Shown here piece by piece: positions 26,674-35,473 of a stretch of 64,000 nucleotides of DNA. The notes beneath the pieces were generated by a model. It ran no database searches, had not been told where the DNA came from, and saw only the letters and a program-made list of their open reading frames with translations. This stretch comes from Streptomyces erythrochromogenes (lineage in GTDB: Bacteria; Actinomycetota; Actinomycetes; Streptomycetales; Streptomycetaceae): the NCBI RefSeq assembly GCF_036170895.1, contig NZ_CP108036.1, forward strand, positions 3,410,001-3,474,000, read 5' to 3'. Each line of letters opens with the position of its first letter. Position 1 is the first letter of the stretch. A program made the translations under genes and the position numbers.

Positions 26674-27128
26674 GGCGCACCGGCGAGGATCAGCGGGGTC
26701 CAGGCCATCAGGTAGATCAGGTCGTTGCCGTAGTAGTACGGGGAAACCGCCCACGACACCGTCAGCCACAGGCTGAGCGAGATCAGCGCCCCGCCGATCG
26801 CCGCCGTCCGCGACAGCAGGCCGACCAGGGTGCCGAGGCCCACCAGGATCTCGGCGACGGCGAGGAACACGGCGAAGCCCACGGGGGACTCCAGGGACAG
26901 GTCCACCAGGGCGGGGACCGCGGAGCTGTCGCGCACCCCGCGCATCAGCTCGCCGATGGAGCCGTCGCCGGAGGCGGAGAGGAACGCGGGATCGAAGAGC
27001 TTGTCCAGCCCCGCGTAGACGAAGGTCACGCCGAGGAAGAGCCGCAGGGGCAGCAGGTGGTACCGGGCAGCCTGGTCACGCAGCCCGCGCGGTACGTCGG
27101 TCCGGGGAGGTGCTTCGGTTCTGGTCAC
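26619..27128 (-). CDS. DoxX family membrane protein
   Basis: 169 aa. DoxX signatures are RLFLGVTFVYAGLDKLFDP near the N-terminus and FLAVAEILVGLGTLVGLLSR in the middle, within four membrane helices; YYYGNDLIYLMAW is also typical. DoxX proteins are linked to quinone pools and thiol/oxidative homeostasis in actinobacteria. It follows the larger membrane gene by 18 bp in the same direction, so they likely form an operon. Its end overlaps the convergent small membrane gene. Confidence 0.88.
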   Translation of the reverse strand: MTRTEAPPRTDVPRGLRDQAARYHLLPLRLFLGVTFVYAGLDKLFDPAFLSASGDGSIGELMRGVRDSSAVPALVDLSLESPVGFAVFLAVAEILVGLGTLVGLLSRTAAIGGALISLSLWLTVSWAVSPYYYGNDLIYLMAWTPLILAGAPYLSLDSEIASRRSRRTA

Positions 27129-27146
27129 GCGTCATGTGTACCCCGA

Positions 27147-28403
27147 TCACTCGGCCACGTCGATGGTGCAGCGGTTGGATTCCACTCCGGCGGCCGTGAC
27201 TACCTGGATCTCGGTGCGCCCGGGTTCCACTTCCGCGGGGACCGGCACCGTCAGCACCGCGTCGGAGGGGTTGGTGAACCCGCCGGGCACCGGGACCAGC
27301 GGTACGTGCACGTGGACCGCCCCGATCCGCACCACCAGCCGGGCGAGCATCTCCGGGGTCTGCGCGCCGGGCGGCACGAATCCCACGCCCCGGATCTCGA
27401 TGTCGTCCCCGGGGCGGACGGCGGCGTCCAGGTCCCCGGGCTCCCGTCTGCGCACCACCGACAGCACGAGCGGGCGGCTGCCCTCCGCGTACTTCGCCGC
27501 CAGGTACACCGCGGCCGACAGGGCGACCAGCAGGGCCAGCGCCCACGGCAGCTGCGGCAGCCGGTCCGGGAAGCGGGCGAGCGAGGCCCCTGCGTAGGCC
27601 AGTACGGCCGTCGAGACCAGCACGTACTGCGCGTCCGGGAAGCTGCCGCGGCCCGCGTCGTCCGTCAGCAGGTCCGCTCCGCGCGGCCGGTCGGCCGGCA
27701 GCTTCTGCAGCCGCTGGCTCATGATGCGTACGCAGACCACCCGGCGCACCAGCACCGCCACCCCGGAGGTCAGCACGACCACCGACAGCAGCGGCAGCGC
27801 TCGGTCCAGGGCGAGGCCCGCGTACAGCGCCTGCCGCTCCGGTCCGGGGGCCGACGCGGCCAGCCGCAGCGCGGGCAGCAGCGTGGCGAACGCCGTGAGC
27901 ACCACCCAGGCGCTGGGCACCGCCTTCGAGGTGGACAGCCGGTTGTCCTCGCCGACCAGCGGGGCCATCAGCCCACCGCGCAGCGACTGGGCGCGGGCCG
28001 CGACCGTCAGCAGCCCGGCCAGCAGCAGGGCGGCGAGCAGTCCGGCGGTGCGGGCCGTGGACCAGCCGGTGCCGAGTGCGGCGGCGACCTGGACCAGCAG
28101 CAGGACGCCGGCGGCGATCCACACGGCGAGGACGGCCCGCCGCGAGAACACGTACAGCCAGGTGTTCCCGGCCTCCCGGCCGCGGTCGGCGACGTTGCGG
28201 GCGGACAGGGTCAGCTCGTCGGAGACCCACTGGCGGGAGGCGCCGAGGGAGTGGGCGACGGCGGCCGGCACGCCCTGCCCGGCGGCGAACTCGTCGCGCT
28301 TCTCCAGGAACGCGGCGACCGCTCGGCGGTGCCCTTCACGTGCGCACTCCTCGCAGGCGCAGGCAGTGGTATGGGTGCCGCGGGACATCTCTTGGACAGC
28401 CAC
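27147..28403 (-). CDS. membrane protein with N-terminal Cys motif and C-terminal outer domain
   Basis: 418 aa from GTG 28403, with AGAGAGG upstream; ATG 28388 is an alternative. The N-terminus has a Cys cluster TTACACEECAREG that could bind a metal. Around six to eight membrane segments follow (VLAVWIAAGVLLLVQVAAAL, PLLSVVVLTSGVAVLVRRVV and others). The last 110 residues look like a soluble beta domain (RPGDDIEIRGVGFVPPGAQ), similar to IPT/TIG-like folds. I do not recognise a function. It heads an operon with DoxX. Confidence 0.8.
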   Translation of the reverse strand: MAVQEMSRGTHTTACACEECAREGHRRAVAAFLEKRDEFAAGQGVPAAVAHSLGASRQWVSDELTLSARNVADRGREAGNTWLYVFSRRAVLAVWIAAGVLLLVQVAAALGTGWSTARTAGLLAALLLAGLLTVAARAQSLRGGLMAPLVGEDNRLSTSKAVPSAWVVLTAFATLLPALRLAASAPGPERQALYAGLALDRALPLLSVVVLTSGVAVLVRRVVCVRIMSQRLQKLPADRPRGADLLTDDAGRGSFPDAQYVLVSTAVLAYAGASLARFPDRLPQLPWALALLVALSAAVYLAAKYAEGSRPLVLSVVRRREPGDLDAAVRPGDDIEIRGVGFVPPGAQTPEMLARLVVRIGAVHVHVPLVPVPGGFTNPSDAVLTVPVPAEVEPGRTEIQVVTAAGVESNRCTIDVAE

Positions 28404-28505
28404 GTACGTGCCGCCTCTCTGAACTACGGGGCAATGCCAGCGAATTGTGCACCACTGCGGCAGTGCTCCGGATTGCGCACGATGTCAGAGCAGGTGATTA
28501 ACGGT

Positions 28506-29297
28506 TCATGATGTTGACGCCATGTCCGCGACGGTCTGCCACAGCGGCTGGTAGCTCACCCAGGCGGCGAGGTCCCCGCCGAACCGCTCGCGGGTGGCGA
28601 CGGCGCTGTGGTGGTCGATGAGCACCGGTTTCCCGGCGGCCCGCGCGATCAGCTGGACCTGCGCCGCCCGTTCCGCCGCGACGAACCACCAGGCGGCCGC
28701 GTCCACCGAACCGCCGACGGTCAGCAGCCCGTGGTTGCGCAGGATGAGCGCCTTGTACGGGCCGAGCGCGCGGCCGATCCGCGCGCCGTCCTCCGCGCCG
28801 GCGTACTCGTCGAGGAGCGCGTGGTCCTCGTAGAAGGCACAGGCCTCGTGGGTGATCGGGGCGAGCAGTTCACCGAGGGCGGCCAGCGCCCGGCCGTACG
28901 GGGCCTGCGCCCGGACGACGGCCACCGCCCCGGGGCGCGCCCGGTGCACGGCGGCGTGCACGGCGAAGGCCAGCTGGTTGACCCGCCGCTCCCCCTGCAC
29001 CACGCGCCCGTCCCCGTCGACGAGCAGCAGGTCCTCGGGGCCGAGGGCGGCGAAGGCGCGGCCGAAGGGGTTCACCCAGTAGCAGTCGTCGAACTCCGGG
29101 TCCCGTGCGGTGACGTGCCCGGCGACCCCGTCCTCGTACCCGAGGCGCGCGAACAGCCGCAGCGTTCCGGCGAGGCGCTCCTTGCGGTACGCGCGCTCCT
29201 CGGCGGGGTCGGTGTGCGCGGGCGGCATCTCGAACCGCAGCCGGTCCACCGGCACCGGGCCGGGCCGTATGCCCGGCGCCCCCGTCTCCTCGGACAT
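28506..29297 (-). CDS. class II aldolase/adducin-like protein with degenerate metal site
   Basis: 263 aa from ATG 29297. The fold is indicated by GVAGHVTARDPEFDDCYWVN, VDGDGRVVQGERRVNQLAF and LRNHGLLTVGG. Active class II aldolases bind zinc with an HxH pair and a later His. Here the HxH position reads VVRAQAPYG (R129 and Q131), while the later His in RNHG remains, so two of three ligands are missing. Like metazoan adducin, it may keep the fold for binding rather than catalysis. It lies upstream of nothing obvious and is separated from guaA by a terminator. Confidence 0.85.
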   Translation of the reverse strand: MSEETGAPGIRPGPVPVDRLRFEMPPAHTDPAEERAYRKERLAGTLRLFARLGYEDGVAGHVTARDPEFDDCYWVNPFGRAFAALGPEDLLLVDGDGRVVQGERRVNQLAFAVHAAVHRARPGAVAVVRAQAPYGRALAALGELLAPITHEACAFYEDHALLDEYAGAEDGARIGRALGPYKALILRNHGLLTVGGSVDAAAWWFVAAERAAQVQLIARAAGKPVLIDHHSAVATRERFGGDLAAWVSYQPLWQTVADMASTS

Positions 29298-29389
29298 CGC
29301 CCGCCCTCCTCCGCTCCGGCTCCGCCGTCGTCGGCGCAAGGTACTGGCCGCCGCGTGAGGAGAACAGAGCCGCGCACCGGCGAAACGGC

Positions 29390-29430
29390 GACGGCGCCGC
29401 CGCTCAGCCTGGCTGAGCGGCGGCGCCGTC
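29390..29430 (-). terminator. guaA terminator
   Basis: A perfect 18-bp stem (29390-29407 with 29413-29430) and a 5-nt loop lie directly after the stop of leftward guaA. Confidence 0.87.
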
Positions 29431-29447
29431 GTGCGGGGCGGGGCCCC

Positions 29448-31034
29448 TTACTCCCACTCGATGGTGCCCGGGGGCTTGCTCGTGCAGTCCAGGACCACAC
29501 GGTTCACCTCCGGCACCTCGTTGGTGATGCGGGTGGAGATCCGGGCGAGCACCTCGTACGGCATGCGCGTCCAGTCCGCGGTCATCGCGTCCTCGGAGGA
29601 GACGGGGCGCAGGACGATCGGGTGGCCGTAGGTGCGGCCGTCGCCCTGGACGCCGACGCTGCGGACGTCCGCGAGCAGGACGACCGGGCACTGCCAGATC
29701 TCGCGGTCCAGGCCGGCCGCGGTGAGCTCGTGGCGGGCGATCGCGTCGGCCTCGCGCAGCAGGTCCAGGCGCTCCTTGGTGACCTCGCCGACGATGCGGA
29801 TGCCGAGGCCGGGGCCGGGGAAGGGCTGGCGCTGGACGATCTCGTCGGGCAGGCCGAGCTCCTGGCCGACCATGCGGACCTCGTCCTTGAACAGCTGGCG
29901 CAGCGGCTCGACGAGCTCGAACTCGATGTCGTCGGGGAGGCCGCCGACGTTGTGGTGGGACTTGATGTTCGCGGTGCCGGTGCCGCCGCCGGACTCGACG
30001 ACGTCCGGGTACAGGGTGCCCTGCACGAGGAAGGCGACCGCGGGGCCGTCCTCCTGGAGGATCTCCAGCTGGGCCTGCTCGAAGACGCGGATGAACTCGC
30101 GGCCGATGATCTTCCGCTTGGTCTCCGGGTCGGAGACGCCGGCGAGCGCGTTCAGGAAGCGCTCCTGGGCGTCGACGACCTTCAGCTGCACGCCGGTGGC
30201 GGCGACGAAGTCCTTCTCGACCTGCTCGGTCTCACCCTTGCGCATCAGGCCGTGGTCGACGTAGACGCAGGTGAGCTGGGAGCCGATGGCCTTCTGCACG
30301 AGGGCCGCGGCGACCGCGGAGTCCACGCCGCCGGACAGGCCGCAGATGGCGCGCTTGTCGCCGACCTGCGCGCGGATGGCCGCGACCTGCTCCTCGACGA
30401 TGTTGCCGGTGGTCCAGGTGGGGGCGAGACCGGCGCCGCGGTAGAGGAAGTGCTCCAGGATCTGCTGGCCGTGCGTGGAGTGCATCACCTCGGGGTGGTA
30501 CTGCACGCCGTACAGCTTCTTCTCGTCGTTCTCGAAGGCCGCCACGGGTACGACGTTCGTGGACGCGGTGACGGTGAAGCCCTCGGGGGCGGCGGAGCAG
30601 GCGTCGCCGTGGGACATCCACACCGACTGGTTCTCCGGGGTGCCCTCGAAGAGGGTGGAGCCGACCTTGGAGACGTGCAGCGGGGTGCGGCCGTACTCGC
30701 GGGCGCCGGTGTTGTCGACGGTGCCGCCGAGGATGGTCGCCATCAGCTGGAAGCCGTAGCACATGCCGAAGACGGGGATCCCGGCCTCGAAGAGGGCGCG
30801 GTCCAGCTGCGGGGCGCCTTCCTCGTAGACGGAGGACGGACCGCCGGAGAGGATGATCGCCTTCGGGTTCTTGGCCAGCATCTCGTCGACGGGCATCGAG
30901 CTCGGCACGATCTCGCTGTAGACCCGTGCCTCGCGGACGCGGCGGGCGATGAGCTGGGCGTACTGGGCGCCGAAGTCGACGACGAGAACCGTGTCCGGGG
31001 CGCTGTCGTGGGCGGCGGAGGGTGCTTCTGGCAC
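29448..31034 (-). CDS. guaA: GMP synthase (glutamine-hydrolysing)
   Basis: 528 aa from GTG 31034 ([11 protein letters not shown]), with GGAAGG upstream. The class I glutamine amidotransferase domain comes first: [29 protein letters not shown] with the catalytic Cys, and YHPEV for the His/Glu. The ATP pyrophosphatase domain follows with [15 protein letters not shown], and the dimerisation domain ends with KPPGTIEWE. It converts XMP to GMP with ATP and glutamine. It is divergent from the chorismate mutase leader; guaB and guaB3 lie about 20 kb away. Confidence 0.97.
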   Translation of the reverse strand: MPEAPSAAHDSAPDTVLVVDFGAQYAQLIARRVREARVYSEIVPSSMPVDEMLAKNPKAIILSGGPSSVYEEGAPQLDRALFEAGIPVFGMCYGFQLMATILGGTVDNTGAREYGRTPLHVSKVGSTLFEGTPENQSVWMSHGDACSAAPEGFTVTASTNVVPVAAFENDEKKLYGVQYHPEVMHSTHGQQILEHFLYRGAGLAPTWTTGNIVEEQVAAIRAQVGDKRAICGLSGGVDSAVAAALVQKAIGSQLTCVYVDHGLMRKGETEQVEKDFVAATGVQLKVVDAQERFLNALAGVSDPETKRKIIGREFIRVFEQAQLEILQEDGPAVAFLVQGTLYPDVVESGGGTGTANIKSHHNVGGLPDDIEFELVEPLRQLFKDEVRMVGQELGLPDEIVQRQPFPGPGLGIRIVGEVTKERLDLLREADAIARHELTAAGLDREIWQCPVVLLADVRSVGVQGDGRTYGHPIVLRPVSSEDAMTADWTRMPYEVLARISTRITNEVPEVNRVVLDCTSKPPGTIEWE

Positions 31035-31121
31035 GGGGCGGCCTTCCGGCGGAAGAGGTGGCTGTTTTGTCGATTCTAACGGGGGACGCCGGGGCCCCTT
31101 TGTCTCACCATCCGAATCGGC

Positions 31122-31151
31122 TTGGCACGCGACGGGACACGAGGCCATAAT
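31122..31151 (+). promoter_or_regulatory. promoter of the leader peptide/chorismate mutase transcript
   Basis: TTGGCA (31122-31127) and CATAAT (31146-31151) are 18 bp apart, one of the best housekeeping promoter matches in the window. The start would fall 7 nt after the -10, exactly at the ATG of the leader peptide, giving a leaderless mRNA. Confidence 0.65.
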
Positions 31152-31158
31152 CCCTTCC

Positions 31159-31227
31159 ATGCGCAAGCAGCTGAGCTTCCTCTTTACCTATGGCACCGGC
31201 CGGTCCGGTCGCCATGGGTCATCGTGA
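31159..31227 (+). CDS. aromatic leader peptide (22 aa)
   Basis: A 22-codon frame begins at ATG 31159: [20 protein letters not shown] and two Ser before TGA. The core FLFTY has two Phe and one Tyr, encoded partly by TTT and TAT, codons that are rare in this GC-rich genome. It ends 25 nt before a strong terminator hairpin, which in turn precedes chorismate mutase. That layout is classic for ribosome-mediated attenuation responding to charged tRNA-Phe or tRNA-Tyr, since chorismate mutase makes prephenate for both amino acids. There is no ribosome site, but the promoter position predicts a leaderless message. No antiterminator pairing was obvious by eye. Confidence 0.62.
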   Translation: MRKQLSFLFTYGTGRSGRHGSS

Positions 31228-31252
31228 TGCTCGCTTGAGCCGCTGACTTCCC

Positions 31253-31286
31253 AGAGCGCCCCGGTCCGACAGGACCGGGGCGCTCT
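31253..31286 (+). terminator. putative attenuator hairpin
   Basis: A perfect 15-bp stem with a GACA loop lies between the leader peptide and chorismate mutase. Its lower CCGGTCC segment also occurs in the leader coding region near 31200, so alternative pairing with the 3' arm is possible. Confidence 0.7.
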
Positions 31287-31326
31287 GCGTTCCCGCTCCT
31301 GCCGGCACGACCCACAGGAGAACCCC

Positions 31327-31587
31327 ATGAGCGTCACCACCACCCCCGAGCAGCTGATCGCCGAGTCCCGCACCCGCATCGACGCCATCGACGACCGGAT
31401 CATCGGACTGATCCAGGAGCGGATGGCCGTCTCGACGGTCATCCAGGACGCCCGGATCGCCTCCGGCGGGCGCCGGGTGCACCTGTCCCGCGAGATGGAG
31501 GTGCTGTCCCATTGGAGCGATGCCCTCGGCAAGCCCGGCACCGCCCTCGCGATGACCCTGCTGGAGCTGTGCCGGGGCCGGGTGTGA
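31327..31587 (+). CDS. chorismate mutase (AroQ type)
   Basis: 86 aa from ATG 31327 with CACAGGAG upstream. The AroQ helical fold is indicated by SRTRIDAIDDRIIGLIQERM, VIQDARIASGGRRVHLSRE and a final ALAMTLLELCRGRV helix; Arg and Lys/Arg residues in these helices contact the substrate. It converts chorismate to prephenate, the branch toward Phe and Tyr. It is a single-domain enzyme, not fused to prephenate dehydratase. Expression is probably governed by the upstream leader and hairpin. Confidence 0.93.
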   Translation: MSVTTTPEQLIAESRTRIDAIDDRIIGLIQERMAVSTVIQDARIASGGRRVHLSREMEVLSHWSDALGKPGTALAMTLLELCRGRV

Positions 31588-31693
31588 CGGCTGTTCGTCA
31601 CCCGTCCGGAGCGTGACCGCCCCCGGGACGCTTCGTTGGTGAGGATGTCCGCGTCAGCCAGCCGCGGAACCGCAACACCACGCGTGGCTCTGC

Positions 31694-31746
31694 AGGAGCG
31701 ATGAGACGTACGCCTCGTGGTGCGTACGTCGTGGGACCTCGCTCCT
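31694..31746 (+). ncRNA. possible structured RNA downstream of chorismate mutase
   Basis: Within the 31588-31848 spacer, AGGAGCGA (31694-31701) pairs with TCGCTCCT (31739-31746), enclosing a second perfect 9-bp stem GACGTACGC/GCGTACGTC (31705-31713 with 31722-31730). A CCACGCGTGG palindrome precedes it at about 31677-31686. Such nested pairing could be a small RNA or part of the 3' untranslated region. No promoter was identified, and the strand is a guess. Confidence 0.3.
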
Positions 31747-31793
31747 TCGCGTGACCGGACGGCAGGGGACAGCAGCCCGGTCACCCCGTAAGG

Positions 31794-31827
31794 ACGGCCG
31801 GCCCGGGGGACGCCCCGGGCCGGCCGT
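31794..31827. terminator. bidirectional terminator
   Basis: A perfect 15-bp stem with a GACG tetraloop separates the rightward chorismate mutase region from the leftward surface-protein gene. Confidence 0.85.
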
Positions 31828-31848
31828 TCTGCGTACGGAGCCGCGCGG

Positions 31849-33480
31849 CTAGGCGTGCGAGCCGGTCTTGCGGCGGAAGGCCAGGACCAGGCCGCCGCCC
31901 GCGGCCACGAGCACCGCGCCGCCGAGCGCGAGCATCCCGGCGGAGCTGCCGGTGGCGGCGAGGTCGCCGTTGGCGGTGACGCCGGAGGTGGCGGTGGCGG
32001 TGGGCGTGGCCGAGGTGGTCGCCGTCGCGGTCGGCGAGGGGCTGGTCGTGGCGGTCGGCGTGGCGCCGCCGTCCTTGGCGCTGATCACGACGGGCGTCTT
32101 GTCATTGGCGTGGTTCGGGTCCCACGGCTGGCCCTTGGTGCCCTCGGGCGTCCCCCGGCCGACCGAGACGGAGCCCGCGGCGTTCGCCACGACCTGCTCG
32201 ATCTTCAGCTCGAACGGGTAGCTGAACTTCTCCCGCTCCCCCACGACGTGGCCGGTGGAGCAGAAGTAGCGCGGCGCGCCGAGCGTCTGCTCGCGGGCGG
32301 TGCCGTCGGCGTTGACGCCGTGGCAGCCGGCCGGGACCTTGGTGACCTTCGTGCCGGCCGGGATCACGATGTCGGTGCGGGCGACGCTCTCACCGGAACG
32401 CAGTTCCGCCACCCAGGCGGGACCGTTGTTGCGGAAGCCGAAGTCGGCCCTGACCGTCTCGCCCGTCCCGCCGGCGAGGGCGACGGGCCAGGCCACGAGG
32501 TCGGCGCTGTTCCTCGTCCTGAAGTCGAACTCCTGGAGGTTGTTCCAGGGGTCGAGGTCCGCCGACTGCGCGGAGGCGGCCTTGGGGGCGCGTTCCCGCA
32601 CGGCCAGCTTCTTGCCGCCGGTCGGCTTCCTGGACGTCTTGCCGGCCTTCGGCTGGTGCCCGTCGGCGTACACGGCGTAGGTGAGGGCGTCGGCGAAGGC
32701 GTGCGGGGCGGCCTTGAGGGTCAGCGAGCCGTCGACCCCGTAGACGCTGCCCGGCTTGTACTCGCCTTCCAGCAGGCACTGCACCGTGCTCCAGCTCGTG
32801 TTGAGGGGCTGGCCCTCACCCGTGTCCTCGGAGTAGGAGCAGTTGTCGTACTGCTCCAGCAGGTCGATGCCGTGCGTGGTGCGCATCTCCAGGACGACGC
32901 CCTGGACGGACTCCGTGCCCTCGTTCGCGAAGACGATCGACAGGTTCTGCCGGTCGCCCGGCTTCTGCTCCTCCTTGAGCCCGGCCCGCTCCAGTACGAG
33001 GTCGGGGCCGCCGACCCGGACCTTGGTGGTGGCGGCCTTGAAGGTGGCGCCCTCGGCCTTGCCGGTCACGGTGAGGTCGGCGGTGGCGCCGGCCTTGCTG
33101 CCCTGGGCGGCGCTGAGGTCCAGGTCGACGACGCCGGTCTCCCCCTTCCACAGTGCGGGCCGCTTGCAGGTGACGGCCGCCTCGGTGAGCGTGCAGTCCG
33201 AGCCCTGCTGCTTCGCGAGGGCGACGTCGGCGATCCCCTTGAGGCCGCTCAGGTCGATCGTGAAGGTGCTCTGGCGCTCGAACGCCGAGGCGGTGTCGTT
33301 GACGAGCCGGAACTCGACCGAGGCCTTCTGCGGTGCGCCGCTCTGCCCGGGGTGCGGGCGCAGGCCGATCTCGGCCGGTCCGGCCAGGGTGAAGGAGGGG
33401 TCCGCGGCGTGCGCGGGAGTGGCTGCGAGCCCCAGGGCGGCGATGCCGCAGGCAGCCAGCAAGGAGATGGGCTTTCTCAT
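31849..33480 (-). CDS. sortase-anchored surface protein (LAATG)
   Basis: 543 aa from ATG 33480. The signal peptide is MRKPISLLAACGIAALGLAA ending near AHA. The middle consists of beta-rich modules like DUF11/CARDB domains (VGGPDLVLERAGLKEEQKPG, FGFRNNGPAWVAELRSGE). A Thr/Pro/Ser/Ala stalk (TSPSPTATATTSATPT) precedes the cell-wall sorting signal: LAATG, a hydrophobic helix and the basic tail RRKTGSHA. LAxTG is the class E sortase motif known from Streptomyces chaplins, so the protein should be linked to peptidoglycan by SrtE. No catalytic domain is visible; it may be structural or adhesive. Confidence 0.88.
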   Translation of the reverse strand: MRKPISLLAACGIAALGLAATPAHAADPSFTLAGPAEIGLRPHPGQSGAPQKASVEFRLVNDTASAFERQSTFTIDLSGLKGIADVALAKQQGSDCTLTEAAVTCKRPALWKGETGVVDLDLSAAQGSKAGATADLTVTGKAEGATFKAATTKVRVGGPDLVLERAGLKEEQKPGDRQNLSIVFANEGTESVQGVVLEMRTTHGIDLLEQYDNCSYSEDTGEGQPLNTSWSTVQCLLEGEYKPGSVYGVDGSLTLKAAPHAFADALTYAVYADGHQPKAGKTSRKPTGGKKLAVRERAPKAASAQSADLDPWNNLQEFDFRTRNSADLVAWPVALAGGTGETVRADFGFRNNGPAWVAELRSGESVARTDIVIPAGTKVTKVPAGCHGVNADGTAREQTLGAPRYFCSTGHVVGEREKFSYPFELKIEQVVANAAGSVSVGRGTPEGTKGQPWDPNHANDKTPVVISAKDGGATPTATTSPSPTATATTSATPTATATSGVTANGDLAATGSSAGMLALGGAVLVAAGGGLVLAFRRKTGSHA

Positions 33481-33602
33481 GCTGCCGTTGACGGTCGAAC
33501 GCGATGCGCAGTTGCCTCGTTGACGGTGTGATCGACACCACAGCCCGGCTTGGCGGATTCCGGTACAACCATCAAGGCTGAACATCTGTCACGTATGTAC
33601 CG

Positions 33603-33643
33603 CGGTGGGTACCGCGCTCGGAGGGGGAGCGCGGTACCCACCG
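33603..33643 (-). terminator. terminator of the GMC oxidoreductase operon
   Basis: A perfect 17-bp stem (33603-33619 with 33627-33643) and a 7-nt purine loop directly follow the stop of the leftward GMC gene. Confidence 0.85.
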
Positions 33644-33646
33644 TCG

Positions 33647-35464
33647 TCATCCGGCAGGTTCCGGATCCCGTGGGGGAATTGCGGGGACGGCGAGGAACGG
33701 CAGCCGCAGCGCGCCGAACGCGTCCTTGGGCACGGCCGGCCGGACCGGCTCCACGGCCTCCAGGCGGGCGTAGGCCGCGCCCTGTTCGGGCCGCGGGTCC
33801 CGTTCGCCCTTGTTGGGCCAGTACGACATCGCCCGCTCCGCCTGCGCGGTGATCGTCAGCGACGGGTTGACCCCCAGGTTCGCGGAGACGGCAGAGCCGT
33901 CCACCACCGAGATGCCCGGGTGCCCGTAGAGCCGGTGGTACGGGTCCACCACGCCCTCCCCCGCCGACGCCCCGATCGGGCAGCCGCCGAGGAAGTGCGC
34001 GGTCAGCGGGGTCCCCATCAGCTCGCCGATGTTGCTGCCGGGGAAGCCGTTGATCTCCTCGGCCAGCAGGGTCGCGGCCTGCGTGGCCTCCGCGATCTGC
34101 ACCGGGTTCGGGGCGCCGTGTCCCTGGCGCGCGGTGAGCATGCCCTTCCCGATCCCGCCCGGCTTGCGGTACGTGGTCAGCGAGTTGTCCAGGGACTGCA
34201 TGACCAGGCCGATGATGGTCCGCTCCGACCAGCGCCGGTTGGAGAGCGACCGGGCCAGTTGGAGGGGGTGCCTGGCGGTCCTGGCCAGCCAGCCGCGGAC
34301 CCGGTGGGCGCTGTGGGGGACCTGCAGGACGGTCATGAACCCCATCGCGTTGGAGCCCTTGCCGTAGCGGACCGGCTCGATGTGGGTGTCGGCGTTGGGG
34401 TGCACGGAGGAGGTGATCGCCACGCCCCTGGTGAAGTCGGCCCGCTGTTCCTTGCCGGGGCCCGCGCCGTGCCGCCTGCCGTAGCGGCGGTCGTCGGTCT
34501 GCGCGCCGACGATGCCTTCGGAGTTGGTCCGGGTCAGCTCACCGAGCCGCTCCGACAGGCGCGGCAGCTCGCCGCGGTCCTTCATGGTGTGCAGCAGGGT
34601 CTGCGTGCCGTACGTACCCGCGGCGACGACCACGTACCGGCAGCGCAGCACCTTCGCCTTCCCGCGGCGGCGGCCGTCGGTGGGCACGGTGCGGACGCGG
34701 TGGCCGCCGTCCGGGTGCTCGGACAGGGCGGTGACGGTCGTCATGGGGTGGATGACGGCGCCGGCCCGCTCGGCCAGGTGCAGGTAGTTCTCGTTCAGGG
34801 TGTTCTTCGCGCCGTGCCGGCAGCCGGTCATGCACTCGCCGCATTCGGTGCAGGCCTTGCGGGCGGGGCCGGCGCCGCCGAAGTACGGGTCCGCGGTCTC
34901 CTCGCCGGGCCGGACCCGGGGCCCGGCCTCGGCGTCCTCGCCGTCGCCGAAGAAGACGCCGACCGGGGCCATGTGGAAGGTGTCCGCCACGCCCATCTTC
35001 TCGGCGGCCGCCTTGAGGTGGACGTCGGAGGGGGTCATGGTCGGGTTGAGGCGCACCCCGAGCATCCGCTTGGCCTGGTCGTAGTACGGGGCGAGTTCGC
35101 CCCGCCAGTCGGTGATGGACGCCCACTGCCGGTCCTCGAAGAAGGCCCGGGGCGGCACGTACAGGGTGTTGGCGTAGTTGAGCGAGCCGCCGCCGACGCC
35201 GGCGCCCGCGAGCACCATGACGTTGCCGAGCAGGTGGATCCGCTGGATCCCGTACAGCCCGAGGGCCGGGGCCCACAGGTAGTTGCGCAGGTCCCAGCTG
35301 TTCTTCGGCAGGCTCTCGCGGGTGAAGCGGCGCCCTGCCTCCAGGACGCCGACCCGGTAGCCCTTCTCGGTGAGGCGCAGGGCCGAGACCGACCCTCCGA
35401 AACCCGATCCGATGACGATGACGTCGTAGTCGTAGGCGTCGTCGGACGCGTCGTCGTGCGACAC
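33647..35464 (-). CDS. GMC-family FAD oxidoreductase (ChoD-like)
   Basis: 605 aa. The FAD-binding motif is VIVIGSGFGGSVSALRL, followed by AGAGVGGGSLNYANTLY. A Cys-rich loop CTECGECMTGCRHGAKN sits near residue 200, a feature of the cholesterol-oxidase-like branch. The C-terminal active-site pair is likely in HFLGGCPIGAS and VNPSLTITAQAE. In Mycobacterium tuberculosis the similar choD lies beside guaB3, and this gene lies in the same conserved block. The substrate is unproven; sterol, alcohol or aldehyde oxidation are options. No signal peptide is present. It follows the aldehyde dehydrogenase gene by 9 bp. Confidence 0.88.
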   Translation of the reverse strand: MSHDDASDDAYDYDVIVIGSGFGGSVSALRLTEKGYRVGVLEAGRRFTRESLPKNSWDLRNYLWAPALGLYGIQRIHLLGNVMVLAGAGVGGGSLNYANTLYVPPRAFFEDRQWASITDWRGELAPYYDQAKRMLGVRLNPTMTPSDVHLKAAAEKMGVADTFHMAPVGVFFGDGEDAEAGPRVRPGEETADPYFGGAGPARKACTECGECMTGCRHGAKNTLNENYLHLAERAGAVIHPMTTVTALSEHPDGGHRVRTVPTDGRRRGKAKVLRCRYVVVAAGTYGTQTLLHTMKDRGELPRLSERLGELTRTNSEGIVGAQTDDRRYGRRHGAGPGKEQRADFTRGVAITSSVHPNADTHIEPVRYGKGSNAMGFMTVLQVPHSAHRVRGWLARTARHPLQLARSLSNRRWSERTIIGLVMQSLDNSLTTYRKPGGIGKGMLTARQGHGAPNPVQIAEATQAATLLAEEINGFPGSNIGELMGTPLTAHFLGGCPIGASAGEGVVDPYHRLYGHPGISVVDGSAVSANLGVNPSLTITAQAERAMSYWPNKGERDPRPEQGAAYARLEAVEPVRPAVPKDAFGALRLPFLAVPAIPPRDPEPAG

Positions 35465-35473
35465 GGATACCCC

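Noticed and set aside
28481..28510. Mini-ORF MSEQVINGS beyond the membrane protein gene
   Set aside because: It has no ribosome site, promoter or downstream partner on that strand.
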